From contig CAZYXV010000001.1 in assembly GCA_964651475.1 (NCBI GenBank), positions 1 to 64,000 of the forward strand: DNA of 64,000 nt, written 5' to 3'. Positions 60,610 to 64,000 of the stretch are shown piece after piece. The position numbers and the translations under genes are program-made. The stretch's first letter is position 1. Each line of letters starts with the position of its first letter. The stretch comes from JBGSMF01 sp964651475 (lineage in GTDB: Bacteria; Chloroflexota; Anaerolineae; Fen-1058). The notes beneath the pieces are model-generated. The model made no database searches, was not told the origin of the DNA, and saw only the letters and a list, made by a program, of their open reading frames with translations.

Positions 60610-62802
60610 ATGGCCGCTTCGCGTGACGAACGACGAACACTTGACGTTTCACGTTTCACGTCGGTCGTTGGCCGTTGGGCGATGGTCATCCTCGTTGGTG
60701 CGTGGGCACTGGCGCTGTACATCCACATTCTGCGCCTGCCCTTCTTCCGCGACGACATGGTCATGCTGCTGTGGCTGCGCGGCATGCCGTGGGGCAGGCT
60801 GTGGGTAGACGCAACCGGCTTTCCATATTACCGCCCTCTCAGCTTTTCAACGCTCAAGCTTTCTGAACTGTTCTTTGGCTATTACCAGCCCCAGTTCCTG
60901 CACCTCGTCAATTTGTTTTTTCACACCGCCAACAGCGTAATGCTCGCGCTGCTCACGCGCCTCGTCGTCAATGGACGGAGAGGTGCGCTGGCGGGCCTGT
61001 TCGCTGGCTTGCTCTACGCCGCTTATCCATTCACATTTGAAGTCATGCCCACCACCGGGCCAATCTTTCAACTGCAGGCGGCGTTCTTTGCGTTGGCGGC
61101 GGCGTTGGCTTATGCTCGTTGGAGATGTAATACCCAATACCCAATACCGAATACCAGTTCAGCATTTGGTATTCGGTATTTGACATTTGGTCCCAATGGC
61201 TGGCTATACCTTTCGCTGTTTATGGCCCTGCTCGGCTCGTTCACTTGCGAATACAGCGTCATCATCCCGCCCCTGATCATCGCTACCGAACTCGTCTTGT
61301 GGCGGCAATCGTGCAAGCAACGAGAAACAAGCGGCAACGCGCAACACGCAACACGCTTCGCGTCGCCCTGTCGCCGCCCCAAACGCAGCCTGGGCGTTAC
61401 CTTGTCACTTCGTCTCGCCATCCCCTTGTTGTACTTTGTCTTCACCGCCCTCTATCTCGCCATCTGGCTCGCCGTGCCCAAAACCCGCAGCACCCTGCCG
61501 TGGCTCTGGCTGCACGACCTGGGACACAAGACGGTCTACTATCTGCAAGGGTTAACCTACCCGCTTCAGCCCGCCGCGCCGCCGCTGGCGCGCCTGCTCA
61601 AGCTCGAACCGCTCACGGATGGCGCCGCGCTTTCCGGCGAGTGGGCCTGGCCGGCCGTTTTGCTGCTCGCTGCTATCGCGCTGGTCGGGCTGCTGATTGT
61701 GTTTGCGCGCTGCAAGCGGCTGGACGTGCTGGCGCTTGGCCTGGCGTGGTGGGGATTGGCCCTCGCACCCATGTGGCCCACGCTCAACTGGGACTATACC
61801 TGGAACGGCCCGCGCCTGCACTATATCCCCGCGTTGGGCGCAGCCTTGATCTGGGGCAGCGCTATTGCGCTTCTCGCCAAGAGCGCAGAGGACGCAAAAA
61901 AGGAAGATTCGGCGGCCCTGGTAAAATTGTCTTTGGGTGTGGCCGTATTTCTTGCCGCGCTGGTGCCGGGCGCGTCTTTTTTGCGCGCTCAGGCCGACGT
62001 TGTTCTCACTGGCGGCAAGATTGCGGATGACGTGGTGCGCGCCGTCAATGCCTTGCCGCCGGACAAGTCTGCGCTCGTCGTCAACTTTCCCTCGTGGATC
62101 AGCCCCGCCCGCCAGACCTATGCCATTGGCGCGGAGGGCATTACGTTCTTGCCCGGCTATTCCACGCTGGCCGAGCTGGTCGAAATCAACAGCCCGGCCC
62201 TGCCCCGCCAGCGCAGCGTGACCAGCCTGACGTTTACTAACGTGTGGAAGCCGTGGAAGCACACTCAACGCTTTTACACGCCGCCGCTGAGTTGGGAAGA
62301 CCTGCTGCCGGCTCTGCGTACCGCTTCACGCGTTTTTCAGGTACAATATGCTCAAACCGGGTTAGAGCTTGACCAGGCCGGCGCTATCCAGCCGTCCGCA
62401 CTTTCCACCACCCTCGCCACGTTCGACGGGCGAGTGAACCTGGCGCGGGTCGCCTATTTACACACAACCCAACGGCTCGCCATTACGCTCGATTGGGTAT
62501 CCCTCCAGCCAGCCGAGGCGGATTGGACAGTGTTTCTGCACGTGTACGACGAGGGAGGCAAGCTCGTCGCGCAAGGCGATGGCGACCCGATGCTGGGACT
62601 GTATCCGTTGTGGGCGTGGCAGCGCGATGAGCGGATCCAGGATGAACGCTACATCACGCTGCCGCCGGATTTGCCGCCCGGCCACTACCGCGTGGGCGCG
62701 GGAGTGTATGATCGCAACACCGGTACGCGCATCACAGCATCCGGCCCAGACGGGCAACAATTCGCGGACGATGTCGTGACTTTGTTTGAGTTTGATCATT
62801 GA
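60610..62802 (+). CDS. PMT-type membrane glycosyltransferase with several repeat-derived inserts
   Basis: Polytopic membrane protein of 730 residues. About ten helices; an FFRDD acidic motif after the first is typical of PMT/GT39-like enzymes. A soluble beta-rich C-terminal domain (about 590-730; ITLDWVSLQPAEADWTVFLH) is common in Chloroflexota relatives. The chain contains at least three or four stretches encoded by dispersed-repeat DNA: the first 22 residues, NTQYPIPNTSSAFGIRY at 61126-61183, NAQHATR at 61338-61360 and KSAEDAKKED at 61881-61906. All keep the frame and fall in loops. It starts 3 bases after the previous stop. Activity remains uncertain. Confidence 0.72.
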   Translation: MAASRDERRTLDVSRFTSVVGRWAMVILVGAWALALYIHILRLPFFRDDMVMLLWLRGMPWGRLWVDATGFPYYRPLSFSTLKLSELFFGYYQPQFLHLVNLFFHTANSVMLALLTRLVVNGRRGALAGLFAGLLYAAYPFTFEVMPTTGPIFQLQAAFFALAAALAYARWRCNTQYPIPNTSSAFGIRYLTFGPNGWLYLSLFMALLGSFTCEYSVIIPPLIIATELVLWRQSCKQRETSGNAQHATRFASPCRRPKRSLGVTLSLRLAIPLLYFVFTALYLAIWLAVPKTRSTLPWLWLHDLGHKTVYYLQGLTYPLQPAAPPLARLLKLEPLTDGAALSGEWAWPAVLLLAAIALVGLLIVFARCKRLDVLALGLAWWGLALAPMWPTLNWDYTWNGPRLHYIPALGAALIWGSAIALLAKSAEDAKKEDSAALVKLSLGVAVFLAALVPGASFLRAQADVVLTGGKIADDVVRAVNALPPDKSALVVNFPSWISPARQTYAIGAEGITFLPGYSTLAELVEINSPALPRQRSVTSLTFTNVWKPWKHTQRFYTPPLSWEDLLPALRTASRVFQVQYAQTGLELDQAGAIQPSALSTTLATFDGRVNLARVAYLHTTQRLAITLDWVSLQPAEADWTVFLHVYDEGGKLVAQGDGDPMLGLYPLWAWQRDERIQDERYITLPPDLPPGHYRVGAGVYDRNTGTRITASGPDGQQFADDVVTLFEFDH
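61126..61183. repeat. Hairpin repeat read in frame inside the PMT-type gene
   Basis: AATACCGAATACC (61143-61155) and GGTATTCGGTATT (61168-61180) form a perfect 13-bp stem with a 12-base loop, preceded by TACCCAATACCCAA. The same words occur between genes at 16349-16376. Confidence 0.65.
61338..61360. repeat. Second repeat-type segment in the PMT-type gene
   Basis: AACGCGCAACACGCAACACG is a low-complexity word similar to CGCAACACACATCACGC near 19945-19965. It encodes NAQHATR in a loop. Confidence 0.4.
61881..61906. repeat. Third repeat-type segment in the PMT-type gene
   Basis: GAGCGCAGAGGACGCAAAAA, a frequent dispersed word type, encodes the hydrophilic KSAEDAKKED stretch between membrane segments. 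Confidence 0.35.
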
Positions 62803-62860
62803 CCGCAGATTGGATAAAACTGATTGAATTCAACAGCGGCAATTATGATTGGGACCAATT

Positions 62861-62880
62861 CTCGCCGCAATAGCGGCGAG
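62861..62880. promoter_or_regulatory. Hairpin just upstream of the hydantoinase ribosome-binding site
   Basis: CTCGCCGC (62861-62868) and GCGGCGAG (62873-62880) form a perfect 8-bp stem with the loop AATA. It ends 5 bases before GGAGG (62886-62890). Without a T-run it looks like a leader or stability element rather than a terminator. Confidence 0.5.
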
Positions 62881-62896
62881 ACAATGGAGGCTGAAA

Positions 62897-64000
62897 ATGA
62901 ATGACTCCATTTATATTCAAGGCGGAACCCTGGTTACACCTGAGCGCACGTTTGAAGGCGACCTGGAAATTATTGGCGAAAGCATCTGCGCCGTGGGCGT
63001 CAACTTGCCGGCGCGCGAACCTTGCACCACCATTGACGCGCGAGGGTGCATCGTGCTGCCCGGCCTGATTGATTGCCACACGCACATTGCGCTGGATACC
63101 GGCATCTATAAAACCGCCGACGATTGGGACATCGGCACACGGACGGCGGCGTGCGGCGGCGTCACCACCGTGATTGATTTTGCCACGCAGTTCAAAGGAC
63201 AGACTTTGCAACAAGCCGCCCAGCATCGTCACGACGAGGTTGGGGACAAGGCGTGCATTGACTATGCGCTGCACGTAATGATCACGGATCTGGCAAGTGT
63301 GGGGAATCTATCGGACCTGTGCGACCTGGGTATGCCATCTATCAAACTGTACACCACGTACAGGCCCAACTATTACGCCGACGACGCGATGCTTTTGCAG
63401 CTTTTGCGCGATTCGGTCGGGGCCGGCGTGCTGGTGACCGTACACTGCGAAAACGACGCGCTGGTGACGGCCGCCACCGCGCAACTGGCCGCCAGCCGAC
63501 GCACATCGTGGCGCTACCACGCGCAGGGGCGGCCCGCGCTGGCCGAGCAAGAAGCCATCCATCGCGTCTTGTTCCTGGCCCACAACGCCGGCGCGCCAGT
63601 GTACATTGTGCATTGCTCCACAGGCCGCTCGGTCGAGTTAGTGCGCGAGGCGCGCTGGCGCGGCCAGCTCGCTTTTGCTGAAACGTGCCCCCAATACTTG
63701 CTGCTCGACGATGAATGTTACAAGGGCGAGCATCCCGAACATTACATCCTCCAGCCGCCCCTGCGCGCCCCAGCCGAAAAGAGCGCGCTGTGGCAGTTGC
63801 TTCAGGGCGTTGTGTCCACCCTCGGCACCGATCACTGCGATTACACCCTGGCGCAAAAAACGGCCATCAACGATTTCACGCGCACACCCGGCGGGCTGCC
63901 CGGCCTGGAAACCATGCTCGCCCTGCTCTACACCTACGGCATCGCTCAAGGCAAACTAAACTGGCCGCAACTGGCCCGCCTGTGCTCGGCCAACGCCGCG
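62897..64000 (+). CDS. Dihydropyrimidinase/hydantoinase, truncated by the window end
   Basis: First 368 residues of a cyclic amidohydrolase that opens dihydropyrimidine or hydantoin rings; the usual length is about 450-470, so the rest lies beyond base 64000. The dinuclear metal site is visible: His61 and His63 (DCHTHIAL), the carboxylated Lys150 (IKLYTTYRP), His183 (VHCEN), His239 (VHCSTG) and Asp312 (GTDHCDY). GGAGG lies 6 bases before the ATG. It follows a PMT-type gene and, farther up, an aminohydrolase, and may belong to nucleobase or hydantoin breakdown. Confidence 0.9.
   Translation, partial: MNDSIYIQGGTLVTPERTFEGDLEIIGESICAVGVNLPAREPCTTIDARGCIVLPGLIDCHTHIALDTGIYKTADDWDIGTRTAACGGVTTVIDFATQFKGQTLQQAAQHRHDEVGDKACIDYALHVMITDLASVGNLSDLCDLGMPSIKLYTTYRPNYYADDAMLLQLLRDSVGAGVLVTVHCENDALVTAATAQLAASRRTSWRYHAQGRPALAEQEAIHRVLFLAHNAGAPVYIVHCSTGRSVELVREARWRGQLAFAETCPQYLLLDDECYKGEHPEHYILQPPLRAPAEKSALWQLLQGVVSTLGTDHCDYTLAQKTAINDFTRTPGGLPGLETMLALLYTYGIAQGKLNWPQLARLCSANAA

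Overview
The window looks like a chromosomal segment of an anaerobic bacterium, most probably a Chloroflexota member (Anaerolineae-like). Reasons: a full-length bacterial-type acetyl-CoA synthase within a carbonyl-branch Wood-Ljungdahl operon, moderately high GC, dense short dispersed repeats between (and inside) genes, many GT4/GT39 glycosyltransferases, and an HTH-led polysaccharide cluster. The taxonomic call is inference. No phage, plasmid, IS transposase or CRISPR array was seen.

Layout. 1-10.8 kb: a membrane protein and a HAMP sensor kinase behind a strong promoter; a GH1 beta-glucosidase; formiminotransferase-cyclodeaminase (ftcD); a 7TM-PAS-PP2C (RsbU-like) phosphatase; a periplasmic solute-binding protein and a clan GH-A glycosidase on the minus strand; an Est30-like esterase. 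10.8-26.2 kb, all minus strand: the carbonyl branch of Wood-Ljungdahl. In transcription order this is a receiver-DUF166 fusion, fhs, a lipoprotein, a Cys-less HMA-fold protein, CODH (cooS/acsA), acsB, acsD, a 70-residue half-ferritin, a NifU-like protein, acsC, then the corrinoid reactivator (acsV-type) and cinA. Fhs makes formyl-THF, FtcD can feed methenyl-THF from formimino-THF, and CODH plus the corrinoid Fe-S protein AcsCD plus AcsB make or split acetyl-CoA. The remaining methyl-branch genes (folD, metF, acsE, formate dehydrogenase) and cooC are not in this window.

26.3-34.7 kb: tRNA-Thr(CGT) with its own promoter and terminator, a ResB-like/membrane protein pair, uridine kinase, a GT4 glycosyltransferase, and a sensor kinase (MASE1-PAS-PAS-GAF-GAF-HATPase) with a partner receiver protein whose output is also an ATPase domain. 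34.9-53.5 kb: an exopolysaccharide or O-antigen cluster opening with a winged-helix regulator behind a consensus promoter. It carries a complete WbpD-E-B-A-I-type set for a UDP-2,3-diacetamido uronic acid, a glutaminase-WbpG-like fusion probably making an acetamidino sugar, two flippases, acyltransferases and several glycosyltransferases, often joined by 4-base overlaps. 53.6-64 kb: a GAF protein, a structured intergenic region, a threonine dehydratase-like enzyme, a half-size chromate transporter, an SppA-like protease overlapping a cohesin-domain surface protein, an aminohydrolase, a PMT-type membrane protein and a hydantoinase cut by the window end.

The most unusual signals are: (1) the receiver-DUF166 fusion heading the CODH/ACS operon, with a Cys-less HMA protein and a half-ferritin inside it; (2) the class II glutaminase fused to a WbpG-like sugar amidotransferase; (3) short dispersed repeats that start exactly at stop codons, and others read in frame inside at least four genes; (4) a cohesin domain on a surface protein next to a protease.
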